This document shows, piece by piece, positions 1-7,019 of a stretch of DNA of 64,000 nucleotides (positions within the stretch are counted from its first letter, which is position 1; each line of letters opens with the position of its first letter). Below the pieces are notes generated by a model. It was not told the origin of the DNA. It searched no databases and was given only the letters and a program-made list of their open reading frames with translations. The stretch comes from Rhizobium metallidurans (GTDB taxonomy: Bacteria; Pseudomonadota; Alphaproteobacteria; Rhizobiales; Rhizobiaceae): contig NZ_JACIDW010000001.1 in assembly GCF_014196505.1 (NCBI RefSeq), positions 806,001 to 870,000 on the forward strand. The letters are read 5' to 3'. The translations under genes and the position numbers were made by a program.

Positions 1-409
1 CGTCGCCGATGGCCGGATGTCGGTGACAGACCTTGCCAAGCGCGTGGGTCTTTCCAATACGCCCTGCCAGGTCAGGCTCAAGCGGCTGATAGAGGATGGC
101 TATATTCTCGGCTTCCGCGCCATCATCGATGTCAACAAGCTCGGCCGCAACCATGTGGCGTTTACCGAGGTGAAACTCTCTGATACCAGGGAGAATGCGC
201 TGAACGCTTTCAACGTCGCGGTTCGCAAGCTGCGGGAAGTCGAGGAGTGCCATATGATCGCGGGCGCATTCGACTATCTCCTGAAGATACGCACGTCCGA
301 TATCGCCAACTATCGCCTCGTTCTGGGCGAAAAGATCTCCAGTCTTCCCTTCGTCGCCAACACGTCGACCTTCGTTGCAATGGAAGCGATCAAGGAGAAC
401 GGCGCCTGA
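1..409 (+). CDS. Lrp/AsnC-family transcriptional regulator, 5' truncated
   Basis: Partial gene; the reading frame is open from base 2 and the true start lies upstream of the window. The visible part begins inside the winged helix-turn-helix (VTDLAKRVGLSNTPCQVRLK, the second and third helices). It continues into the RAM/effector domain that lets Lrp proteins form dimers and octamers and bind amino acids. The 'HMIAGAFDYLLKI' segment matches the G-x-x-D-Y/F core of the RAM domain. Lrp relatives usually control a neighbouring amino-acid gene, which would lie off the left edge. It is separated from the thiamine riboswitch by about 75 bases and is probably unrelated to that operon. The family is certain; the ligand is unknown. 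Confidence 0.9.
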   Translation, partial: VADGRMSVTDLAKRVGLSNTPCQVRLKRLIEDGYILGFRAIIDVNKLGRNHVAFTEVKLSDTRENALNAFNVAVRKLREVEECHMIAGAFDYLLKIRTSDIANYRLVLGEKISSLPFVANTSTFVAMEAIKENGA

Positions 410-482
410 CCGGCGGCTTTGAGCCGCCATCATTTTACGCGTGACAGCAATCGTCTTCTCTGACAGAACAGAGCCATTGAGA

Positions 483-557
483 GACAGGGGCGTTTGCCGA
501 CGGCAGACTGAGAAGTACCCTTTGAACCTGAACCAGATAATGCTGGCGGAGGGAGTC
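483..557 (+). promoter_or_regulatory. TPP (thi-box) riboswitch aptamer
   Basis: The conserved TPP aptamer core is readable: CTGAGAAGTACCC (508-520), then GAACCTGAACCAGATAATGC (524-543), then GGCGGAGGGA. The P1 closing helix can form between GAC at 483-485 and GTC at 555-557. Thiamine pyrophosphate binding should shut off the downstream thiM-thiE-thiD operon. Downstream, GGGG (583-586) can pair with CCCC (600-603), while the same CCCC can instead pair with GGGG (612-615) in the ribosome-binding site. This looks like a translation-control platform rather than a terminator. The aptamer is seen directly; the switching mechanism is inferred. Confidence 0.95.
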
Positions 558-616
558 GCTCGGACCCTTCGGCATTGCTATTGGGGTTCCCGCGTCTTGC
601 CCCGCCCGAAAGGGGC

Positions 617-1423
617 ATGATGAAAGACGACAGATCTCCCGGTTCTATGCTCGATGCCATGCGCGCGCAAAAGCCGCTCGTTCAGTGCATCACGAATTTC
701 GTCGCGATGAATATCGCCGCCAACGTGCTGCTTGCAGCCGGCGCTTCGCCCGCCATGGTGCATGCCGAGGAAGAGGCCGGCGAGTTCGCGGCCATCTCCG
801 CCGCGCTGGCTGTTAACATCGGCACGCTCTCGCCCAGCTGGATGAACGGCATGCGCGCCGCCGCCGCATCGGCGGGCGCCAGCGCCAGGCCATGGGTTCT
901 CGATCCGGTCGCGCACTACGCGACCACCTTTCGCAAACGGGCCGTCGCGGACCTGTTGGCGCTTCGCCCGACCATCATTCGCGGCAACGCGTCCGAGATC
1001 ATCGCGCTCGCCGGTGGCGAAAGTCGCGGGCAGGGCGTCGACAGCCGTGACCCCGTGGAACAGGCCGAAGCTGCGGCAAGCCAAATCGCGAGCAAGTACC
1101 ACGCCGTCGTGGCGGTCACCGGGGAGGTCGATTTCGTGACCGACGGCGCGCGCGGCTGCCGCATCGAGGGCGGCTCGTCGCTGATGCCGCAGGTGACGGC
1201 GCTCGGTTGCTCGCTGACGTGCCTCGTCGGCGCCTTCGCAGCCAGCCGGCCCGATGCGCCGTTCGAGGCGACAGTCGCGGCGCTCGCCATGTTCGCCGTC
1301 GCCGGCGAAGAGGTGGCGCGGGCGGACGACGGACCGGGATCATTTTCCTGGCGGTTCCTCGACGCCCTCGCCGCGATCGACGGCGCCGCGATCGACAAAA
1401 ATGCGCGGGTGCGGATGCTATGA
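617..1423 (+). CDS. thiM: Hydroxyethylthiazole kinase
   Basis: Phosphorylates 4-methyl-5-(2-hydroxyethyl)thiazole, the thiazole salvage step of thiamine synthesis. The product is 268 aa, the normal ThiM length. Recognisable family segments are KPLVQCITNFVAMNIAANVLLA near the start, WVLDPVA in the middle, and TALGCSLTCLVGAFAA, which holds the conserved Gly-Cys of the active site, near residue 200. The frame extends upstream to 575, but ATG 617 follows AAAGGGG and gives the usual N-terminus; ATG 620 is an alternative. First gene of a four-gene operon under the TPP riboswitch; its stop overlaps the thiE start (ATGA). Presence of thiM, thiE and thiD without thiC or thiG indicates salvage of both halves of the vitamin. 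Confidence 0.96.
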   Translation: MMKDDRSPGSMLDAMRAQKPLVQCITNFVAMNIAANVLLAAGASPAMVHAEEEAGEFAAISAALAVNIGTLSPSWMNGMRAAAASAGASARPWVLDPVAHYATTFRKRAVADLLALRPTIIRGNASEIIALAGGESRGQGVDSRDPVEQAEAAASQIASKYHAVVAVTGEVDFVTDGARGCRIEGGSSLMPQVTALGCSLTCLVGAFAASRPDAPFEATVAALAMFAVAGEEVARADDGPGSFSWRFLDALAAIDGAAIDKNARVRML

Positions 1424-2055
1424 GAAGAATTGATCTTTCGCTCTATCTCGTCCTCGATCCCGAGCTCTGCGCCGGCATCGGCATGGTCGAAACCGCAGGG
1501 CGAGCCGTCGCCGGTGGCGCCACCGTGGTGCAGCTCCGCGACAAGAACGCCTCCACCGCGCGGATGATCGAGACCGGCCTTGTTCTGAAGGAAGCGCTCG
1601 CCGGCACCGGCGCATTGCTTGTCGTCAACGATGATGTCGATGCGGCCATCGCGATCAGCGCCGATGGGCTGCATGTCGGCCAGGACGATATGGTCGTGCG
1701 TGCCGCGCGCGAGCGGATCGGGCCTGACATGATCCTCGGCCTGTCGGTGGAGACAGAGGTCCTGGCGAGGGCTGTCGATCCCGCACTGGTCGACTATGCC
1801 GGTATCGGGCCGGTCTTCGCGACGCAGACCAAGCCGGACCACAAGCCGCCGGTAGGGTTCGACGGCCTGGCGCGTCTCGCCGCCATCTGCCCGGTTCCGT
1901 CCGTCGCGATTGGTGGGCTCAAGCTGGCGCATGTCGCCGGTGTCTTCGCCGCCGGCGTCGATGGGATCGCCGTCGTTTCGGCGATCTGTGGAACATCGGA
2001 CCCTTACGGTGCCGCCCGCGAGCTATCAGAGGCTATCCAGGGGAGGTCGCGATGA
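1420..2055 (+). CDS. thiE: Thiamine-phosphate synthase
   Basis: Joins hydroxymethylpyrimidine diphosphate to thiazole phosphate to give thiamine phosphate. The product is 211 aa with a TIM-barrel fold. Visible signatures are GATVVQLRDKNAS (phosphate/HMP site, about residues 34-46), LLVVNDDVDAAIAISADGLHVGQDD, and GIGPVFATQTKPD. The start at 1420 overlaps the thiM stop as ATGA and removes a spurious upstream extension to 1207 inside thiM. The end overlaps thiD by four bases, so all three genes are translationally coupled. The conserved ATGA junctions leave little doubt about operon structure. Confidence 0.95.
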   Translation: MRRIDLSLYLVLDPELCAGIGMVETAGRAVAGGATVVQLRDKNASTARMIETGLVLKEALAGTGALLVVNDDVDAAIAISADGLHVGQDDMVVRAARERIGPDMILGLSVETEVLARAVDPALVDYAGIGPVFATQTKPDHKPPVGFDGLARLAAICPVPSVAIGGLKLAHVAGVFAAGVDGIAVVSAICGTSDPYGAARELSEAIQGRSR

Positions 2056-2873
2056 TCCGGAATGCTCTTTCCATCGCCGGCTCCGATCCATCCGGCGGCG
2101 CCGGCATCCAGGCTGACCTGAAGGCGTTCGCGGCGCGCGGCGTCTATGGCATGGCGGCGCTCACCGCGTTGACCGCGCAGAACACGCGGGGCGTATCCGG
2201 CGTTCATCTCGTCCCGCCCGGCTTCGTGGCCGATCAGATCAAGGCCGTGTTCGCGGATGTCCGCGTCGATGCCGTCAAGATCGGCATGATCGCCAGTGCC
2301 GAAATCGCCGATGCGGTCGCCGACGTGCTCCAGCTTCATCCTGATATCCCGATCGTGCTCGATCCGGTCATGGTGGCCAAGGGTGGGGCGAGGCTTCTCG
2401 ATCCCTCCGCCGTCGATGTCCTTCTGCGCCGGCTGTTGCCGCTTGCGACGCTGCTGACACCCAATCTACCCGAAGCGGCCGCGCTGCTGCGCATCGATGT
2501 GGCCAAGAGCCGCCGGGAGATGGGCGAGCAGGCCGAGGCGCTGCGCGCGCTGGGTCCAGCGGCCGTGCTTGTAAAAGGCGGTCATCTCGGGGGCGACGAG
2601 AGTCCCGACGTGTTGGCAACGGAAGATGGTCTCACCTGGTTCGAGGCCGTCAGGATCCCGACGGCAAACACCCACGGCACCGGCTGCACGCTGTCGAGCG
2701 CGCTGGCGGCGGAACTCGCCAACGGCGTGGCGCTGCCGCGAGCGGTGGCCGCCGCGAAGACGTATCTCGCCGGCGCGGTGGCCGCGGCCGACACGCTCGA
2801 CGTCGGCTCGGGACATGGCCCGGTCCAGCACTTTCACGCACTTTGGACGACAGAGGAAGGATACGCGAAATGA
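2052..2873 (+). CDS. thiD: Hydroxymethylpyrimidine/phosphomethylpyrimidine kinase
   Basis: Phosphorylates HMP twice to give HMP diphosphate, the pyrimidine partner for ThiE. The product is 273 aa, full length for a ribokinase-fold ThiD. Signatures are SIAGSDPSGGAGIQADLKAF at the N-terminus (substrate site), VLDPVMVAKGG around residue 101, and the C-terminal PfkB-type motif NTHGTGCTLSSALAAELA with the catalytic aspartate position replaced by the Cys common in ThiD proteins. ATG 2052 overlaps the thiE stop, and its own stop overlaps the next gene as ATGA. Third gene of the riboswitch-controlled operon. Confidence 0.95.
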   Translation: MIRNALSIAGSDPSGGAGIQADLKAFAARGVYGMAALTALTAQNTRGVSGVHLVPPGFVADQIKAVFADVRVDAVKIGMIASAEIADAVADVLQLHPDIPIVLDPVMVAKGGARLLDPSAVDVLLRRLLPLATLLTPNLPEAAALLRIDVAKSRREMGEQAEALRALGPAAVLVKGGHLGGDESPDVLATEDGLTWFEAVRIPTANTHGTGCTLSSALAAELANGVALPRAVAAAKTYLAGAVAAADTLDVGSGHGPVQHFHALWTTEEGYAK

Positions 2874-3634
2874 CATTGCCGCTCAGTGAGCAGACGGTGA
2901 TCGTAACCGGCGCAGCGCGCGGGCTCGGGGCGGCGATCGCTATGGCTTTTGCCCGCGAGGGGGCGAAGGTGGCGATCAACTATCGCAACAGCCGGGAACA
3001 GGCCGAGGCGTTGGCGGAAAGCCTCGGCGAACGGGCGCATGCGTTTCAGGCCGATATCCGCGATGGCGCGGCCGTGACCGAAATGTTGACCGATGTCACG
3101 CGCAGGCTGGGGCCGCCGACGACGGTGGTGCACAATGCGCTCGCCGATTTCAGCTTCAACGGCGACGCGCGCCTGAAACTCGGCGAGCTCAGCTGGGAAG
3201 CGATGACAGCGCAGCTCGATACGGCGGTGAAGGGCGCTCTCAACCTCATCCAGGCAACGCGCCCGGCGATGGCGGCGGCCGGTTTCGGACGTGTCGTCAC
3301 GATCGGGACCAATCTCTTCCAGAACCCCGTTGTGCCCTATCACGATTATACGGCGGCGAAAGGCGCGCTGCTGGCGTTGACGCGCACCGCCGCGGCTGAG
3401 CTTGGACCCGACGGCATCACCGTCAACATGGTCTCCGGCGGATTGCTGCGGACCACCGATGCCAGCGCCGCAACGCCCGAGGCGGTATTCGATCTCATCG
3501 CCGGCAGCACGCCGCTGCGCCGCGTGACGACGCCGGAGGAGGCCGCCGACGCCGTGCTGTTCTTCGCCAGTCCCTGGGCGCGGGCAGTCACCGGCCAGAA
3601 CCTGATCGTCGACGGCGGGCTCGTCTTTGGCTGA
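2870..3634 (+). CDS. Short-chain dehydrogenase/reductase in the thiamine operon
   Basis: Classical SDR of 254 aa. It shows the NAD(P)-binding TGAARGLG motif near residue 13, the catalytic YTAAK motif (Tyr/Lys, about residues 160-164), and the C-terminal NLIVDGG found in FabG-like enzymes. The start chosen, ATG 2870, overlaps the thiD stop (ATGA), which makes it the fourth coupled gene of the TPP-riboswitch operon. It is often named 3-oxoacyl-ACP reductase, but its place suggests a redox step connected with thiamine or its precursors, for example interconverting an alcohol and an aldehyde of a pyrimidine or thiazole breakdown product. That role is an inference; the substrate is unknown. Confidence 0.85.
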   Translation: MTLPLSEQTVIVTGAARGLGAAIAMAFAREGAKVAINYRNSREQAEALAESLGERAHAFQADIRDGAAVTEMLTDVTRRLGPPTTVVHNALADFSFNGDARLKLGELSWEAMTAQLDTAVKGALNLIQATRPAMAAAGFGRVVTIGTNLFQNPVVPYHDYTAAKGALLALTRTAAAELGPDGITVNMVSGGLLRTTDASAATPEAVFDLIAGSTPLRRVTTPEEAADAVLFFASPWARAVTGQNLIVDGGLVFG

Positions 3635-3653
3635 CGCCGTCCGCTGAGCGTCA
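3632..3653. terminator. Short hairpin built from the two converging stop codons
   Basis: TGACGC (3632-3637) and GCGTCA (3648-3653) form a six-pair stem with a ten-base loop. The left arm contains the stop of the SDR gene and the right arm the stop of the leftward permease gene. No T-run follows on either strand, so this is at best a weak bidirectional termination or RNA-end signal between convergent operons. Confidence 0.3.
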
Positions 3654-4499
3654 CGACTTGACCGCGCCCGCGGTCAGGCCGGCGATGATGTGCTTCTGCG
3701 CCAGGAAGAAGACGATGACGGTTGGCATGATGGTCAGCGTGATGAAGGCGAGCACCAGCTGCCAGGCGGTGCCGAATTCGCCGCGATAGACCATGATGCC
3801 GAGCGGCCAGGGGTACATCTTCTCGGAGTTCAGCATGATCAGCGGCAGGATATAGCTGTTCCAGCTGCCGACGAAGGAGATGATGCTGACCGTCGCGATG
3901 ATCGGTCGCGAGAGCGGCAGGCAGATATGCCAGAAGAAGCGCATGTAGCCGCAGCCGTCGACGACGGCTGCCTGGAACAATTCCTCCGGAAGGTTGCGAA
4001 AATAATTCCGGAACAGGAGAATGCTCATGCCAAGCCCGAAGGCGACCTGCGGCAGTACCACGCCCCAATATGTGTTGAGCAACCCGAGATCGCGGATGCG
4101 GATGAAGAGCGGCAGAATGGCGGTGGCGGCCGGAAACATCAGCCCGATCAGGAAGTAATTCAGCAGGAAATCGGCACCGAAGAAGCGGACATGCGCGAAG
4201 GTAAAGGCCGCCATTGCCGAAACCGATACGGTGAGAAAGACGGTCAGCGCGGCGATGAGCAGCGAATTAGCCATCTGCCGCCAGTAGCGATCGCCGAACA
4301 GGATGTCGGTGTAGTTCCTGACCTGCCACTCCACCGGCAGCCCGAACGGATTGGTGCGCAGGTCGCCCAGGTCCTTGAAGCCGCCAAGTGCCGTGGTCAC
4401 CAGCGGGATCAGGACGATGGCCGATATGATGACCAGCGACGTGTAGAGATAGGCCTTGGTGCCGGCATTGAGCCGATCGGATGAAACGACGTCAGTCAT
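3651..4499 (-). CDS. Carbohydrate ABC transporter permease, MalG type
   Basis: Inner-membrane permease of 282 aa with six predicted hydrophobic segments. It has the cytoplasmic EAA loop (QAAVVDGCGYMRFFWHICLP, about residues 180-200) that docks on the ATPase. The C-terminus IIAGLTAGAVK is typical of the MalG branch (CUT1 family). ATG overlaps the end of the upstream permease gene by eight bases, so the two permeases are translationally coupled. It is the last gene of the binding protein-MalF-MalG operon read leftward. No ATP-binding subunit is encoded beside it. The substrate is likely a sugar or glycoside, judged from the neighbouring MocA and ThuA genes. Confidence 0.92.
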   Translation of the reverse strand: MTDVVSSDRLNAGTKAYLYTSLVIISAIVLIPLVTTALGGFKDLGDLRTNPFGLPVEWQVRNYTDILFGDRYWRQMANSLLIAALTVFLTVSVSAMAAFTFAHVRFFGADFLLNYFLIGLMFPAATAILPLFIRIRDLGLLNTYWGVVLPQVAFGLGMSILLFRNYFRNLPEELFQAAVVDGCGYMRFFWHICLPLSRPIIATVSIISFVGSWNSYILPLIMLNSEKMYPWPLGIMVYRGEFGTAWQLVLAFITLTIMPTVIVFFLAQKHIIAGLTAGAVKS

Positions 4500-5433
4500 G
4501 GCGCATGAATATCCGTTTGTAGCTGAAGGCGAGTGTGACGCAGATCAGGAAAAGCACCACGCCGACGGCGCTTCCGAGCCCGACCTGCATGCGGGCGACG
4601 CCGAAGTTGAACAGGAAGGTCACCATCGTTTGCGTGGCGTTGAACGGACCGCCGCCCGTCAGCGGCATGATGAGATCGAACAGCTGCAGCGAGCCGACGA
4701 CGGCGAAGAACACCGAGAGCCGCACGGTCGAGCCGAGAAGCGGCAGGGTGATGTAGCGGAAGCGCTGCCAGCCGCTGGCGCCATCGATTTCCGCGGCCTC
4801 CAGCACGCTCTTGTCGAGCGACTGCAGGCCGGCGATGAACAGCATCATGTGGAAGCCGAAGTATTTCCAGACGATGACGGCCAGAACCGCGTACATCGCC
4901 AGATCCTTGTCGGCCAGGACATAGGGCGTCGCGACGCCGAGCAGGCCGGCGATCGAGGCGAAGAGCCCGTAGTCGCCGTCATAGACAAAGCGCCAGATCA
5001 GGCCCGCCGCGACGTCGGCGAGCACGTAGGGCAGGAAAAAGATCAACCGGAAGACGACCACGCCGGCAATGCGGTGAGCGAGCATCATCGCCAGCCAGAT
5101 GGCGAGCGGTATCTGGATCGCGATCGAGATGACCATGATCATCGCGTTGTTCTTCAGCGCGGTGAGGAAAGCGCCGTTCTTGAACAGAAGCTCGAAGTTG
5201 CGCATGCCGACATATTGCGTCGGCAGGCCGTATCCGTCCCATTTGTAAAGGCTGTACCAGGCCGCTTCCCCCATCGGCAGGATCACGAAGATCGAAAACA
5301 GCAGGAGGGCCGGCGGCAGGAAGAGGAGCAGCACGGGCAGGCGGCCGGATACGGCCGGATGCTTGCGCCGGGCGGACTGGGTGGCCGGTATGCGCGCGGG
5401 TCTGATCGTGGTGGCGGCGCTGACATTGGCCAT
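4492..5433 (-). CDS. Carbohydrate ABC transporter permease, MalF type
   Basis: Inner-membrane permease of 313 aa from the CUT1 family. A hydrophilic N-terminal stretch of about 30 residues precedes the first membrane helix (LPVLLLFLPPALLLFSIFVI). The EAA loop reads EAAEIDGASGWQRFRYITLPLL (about residues 210-231). A good Shine-Dalgarno (AGGAAGGTGAGG) lies before the ATG. It sits between the binding-protein gene (66 bases upstream) and the second permease (overlapping). It should form a heterodimer with the product at 3651-4499. Confidence 0.92.
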   Translation of the reverse strand: MANVSAATTIRPARIPATQSARRKHPAVSGRLPVLLLFLPPALLLFSIFVILPMGEAAWYSLYKWDGYGLPTQYVGMRNFELLFKNGAFLTALKNNAMIMVISIAIQIPLAIWLAMMLAHRIAGVVVFRLIFFLPYVLADVAAGLIWRFVYDGDYGLFASIAGLLGVATPYVLADKDLAMYAVLAVIVWKYFGFHMMLFIAGLQSLDKSVLEAAEIDGASGWQRFRYITLPLLGSTVRLSVFFAVVGSLQLFDLIMPLTGGGPFNATQTMVTFLFNFGVARMQVGLGSAVGVVLFLICVTLAFSYKRIFMRHD

Positions 5434-5499
5434 GGGGACCTCACCTTCCTGACATGAAATGGCGGCGCGAGATCCTGTCCCGCGCCGCGATGGTCTCGA

Positions 5500-6810
5500 T
5501 CAGAACTGATCCTGCTCGAAGGCGTCCTGGATCTGCTGGGCGCCATCGGCGGGCGTCATCTGCCCGGAGACGATGGCAACCGACACGTCGTTGACGACGC
5601 GGCCGACCGAAGGGCCGAGATCCTGGTCGAAGAAGTTCTGGTGCCACGTGGAGCCCGCCAGCTGCTGGGCCGCTTGATGCACCAGCGGGTCGGTCACGCC
5701 ATCCTCGGCGCCGACCGCGACCGGGATGATCATGCCGGCCTTGGCCATGGTCCGCTCATTCTCGGCATTGGTGAGGTAGGCGAGGAAGTCGAGCGTTTCC
5801 GGTGGCGCCTTCTTCGTCACCGCCCAGCCGTTCAGGCCACCGAGGGTGTCGGTGACCGCGCCCGCGCCGCCGGTGACGGCGGGGAAGGCGAAGCGTCCGA
5901 TATTGTCGGCACTCAGGCCTTTCTTGTCACCGGAATTGGTGCGCTGGTTGGCTTCGGTGTTCTGGAAGCCCAGGATCATCGCCGCCTTGCCGTCGCCAAA
6001 GACACCGAGCGTCTGAGGCCATGTGGCGCCGAGATAGCCGGGCTGGAATGGCTCGAGCTTGCCGAGTTCGGCGAGCTGCTCGCCGGCCTTGATCATCGCC
6101 GGGTCGTTGAAGCCTTCACCCTCGCCATTCTTGGCGGCGTCGAAGACCTTCTGGCCGCCGTTGCGCATCACCAGATAGCTCCAGTAGAAATGGATCGGCC
6201 ATTTCTCGCCGCCACCGCCGGCGATCGGCACGATGCCGGCATCCTTGATCTTCTTGACGGCGGCCAGATAGTCGTCCCAGGTCTTGATCGTGGTCGCGTC
6301 GACGCCTGCCTTCGCGAACAATGCCTTGTTGTAGAAGAAGGATACCGTGCCGACGGAGTAGGGGACCGCGCCGATCTTGCCGTCATAGGTCAGGCCCTTG
6401 ACGGAGGCGGGATTGTAGGTCTTCAGCCATGCGCCATCCTTGGCGTTCATCGCCTCGCTGAGGTCAAGCAGTGCGCCTGTCGCCAGCTGCTGTTTCAGCA
6501 CGCCGCCGCCCCAGCTGTAGAAGAGATCCGGCGCGTCGCTGGACTGCAGCAGCGTCGGCAGCTTCGCCTTGAAGGCTTCGTTCTCGAGAAACTGCATCTC
6601 GATCTTCGTGCCCGGACGCTCGGCCTCGTAATTCTTGACGATCTGTTTCCAGACGCCGATATAGGTCGGATCGATCTCGAGATGCATCCACTTGATCGTG
6701 GTCTCGGCCATGGCGCTGCCAGCGGCGATAAGAAGTGCCAGGGCGGTCGCGGTCGAGCGGACAAAGGCGCGGCTGTTGAGCAGGGCTTTCGCCCCTTGAT
6801 CATTGAACAT
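5500..6810 (-). CDS. Extracellular sugar-binding protein (ABC importer)
   Basis: Periplasmic solute-binding protein of 436 aa, family 1 (MalE-like). The signal peptide runs over roughly residues 10-35, ending GSAMA|ETT, with a longer than usual charged start (MFNDQGAKALLNSR). Family features include TIKWMHLEIDPTYIGVWKQIVKNYE at the mature start and YNKALFAKAGVD around residue 155. ATG is preceded by GAGGAGGAG at good spacing. First gene of the leftward importer operon; divergent from the ROK regulator at 7020 with a shared control region. The ligand is unknown; the ThuA/MocA neighbours suggest a disaccharide or other glycoside. Confidence 0.92.
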   Translation of the reverse strand: MFNDQGAKALLNSRAFVRSTATALALLIAAGSAMAETTIKWMHLEIDPTYIGVWKQIVKNYEAERPGTKIEMQFLENEAFKAKLPTLLQSSDAPDLFYSWGGGVLKQQLATGALLDLSEAMNAKDGAWLKTYNPASVKGLTYDGKIGAVPYSVGTVSFFYNKALFAKAGVDATTIKTWDDYLAAVKKIKDAGIVPIAGGGGEKWPIHFYWSYLVMRNGGQKVFDAAKNGEGEGFNDPAMIKAGEQLAELGKLEPFQPGYLGATWPQTLGVFGDGKAAMILGFQNTEANQRTNSGDKKGLSADNIGRFAFPAVTGGAGAVTDTLGGLNGWAVTKKAPPETLDFLAYLTNAENERTMAKAGMIIPVAVGAEDGVTDPLVHQAAQQLAGSTWHQNFFDQDLGPSVGRVVNDVSVAIVSGQMTPADGAQQIQDAFEQDQF

Positions 6811-6866
6811 AAGGTCTCCTCCTCAAGGGAAAATCGTCCTCTGCAATTTTGTCCCTTATGCGGAAT

Positions 6867-6955
6867 AAATGATCGGCAGCTTTGCCGGAATGTCAACTCC
6901 CTTGGGCGAATTTGGCAGATTCGCCTTGACAGAGGGCTGAATCTCCACGTTATTT
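6867..6955. promoter_or_regulatory. Divergent promoters with a 21-bp operator between them
   Basis: Two exact TTGACA boxes face away from each other. On the plus strand, TTGACA at 6926-6931 is followed after 18 bases by TTATTT (6950-6955), toward the ROK gene. On the minus strand, TTGACA (6891-6896) is followed after 18 bases by TCATTT (6867-6872), toward the binding-protein gene; this -10 is weak. Between them lies a perfect 7-7-7 inverted repeat, GGCGAAT (6905-6911) and ATTCGCC (6919-6925), placed to block both. It is the natural candidate operator for the ROK repressor. The sequence elements are seen; their function is inferred. Confidence 0.6.
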
Positions 6956-7019
6956 AATTCGCATTCCGACAAAAATAACGCGCTGCTTCGGCGGTCGCCA
7001 GAAGAGCCGTGCACGATAG

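Noticed and set aside
916..1932. A 338-codon open frame on the minus strand
   Set aside because: Antisense to thiM and thiE, which are well supported by motifs and overlapping stop/start codons.
5641..6957. A 438-codon open frame on the plus strand
   Set aside because: Antisense to the binding-protein gene; the real gene has a signal peptide and ribosome site.
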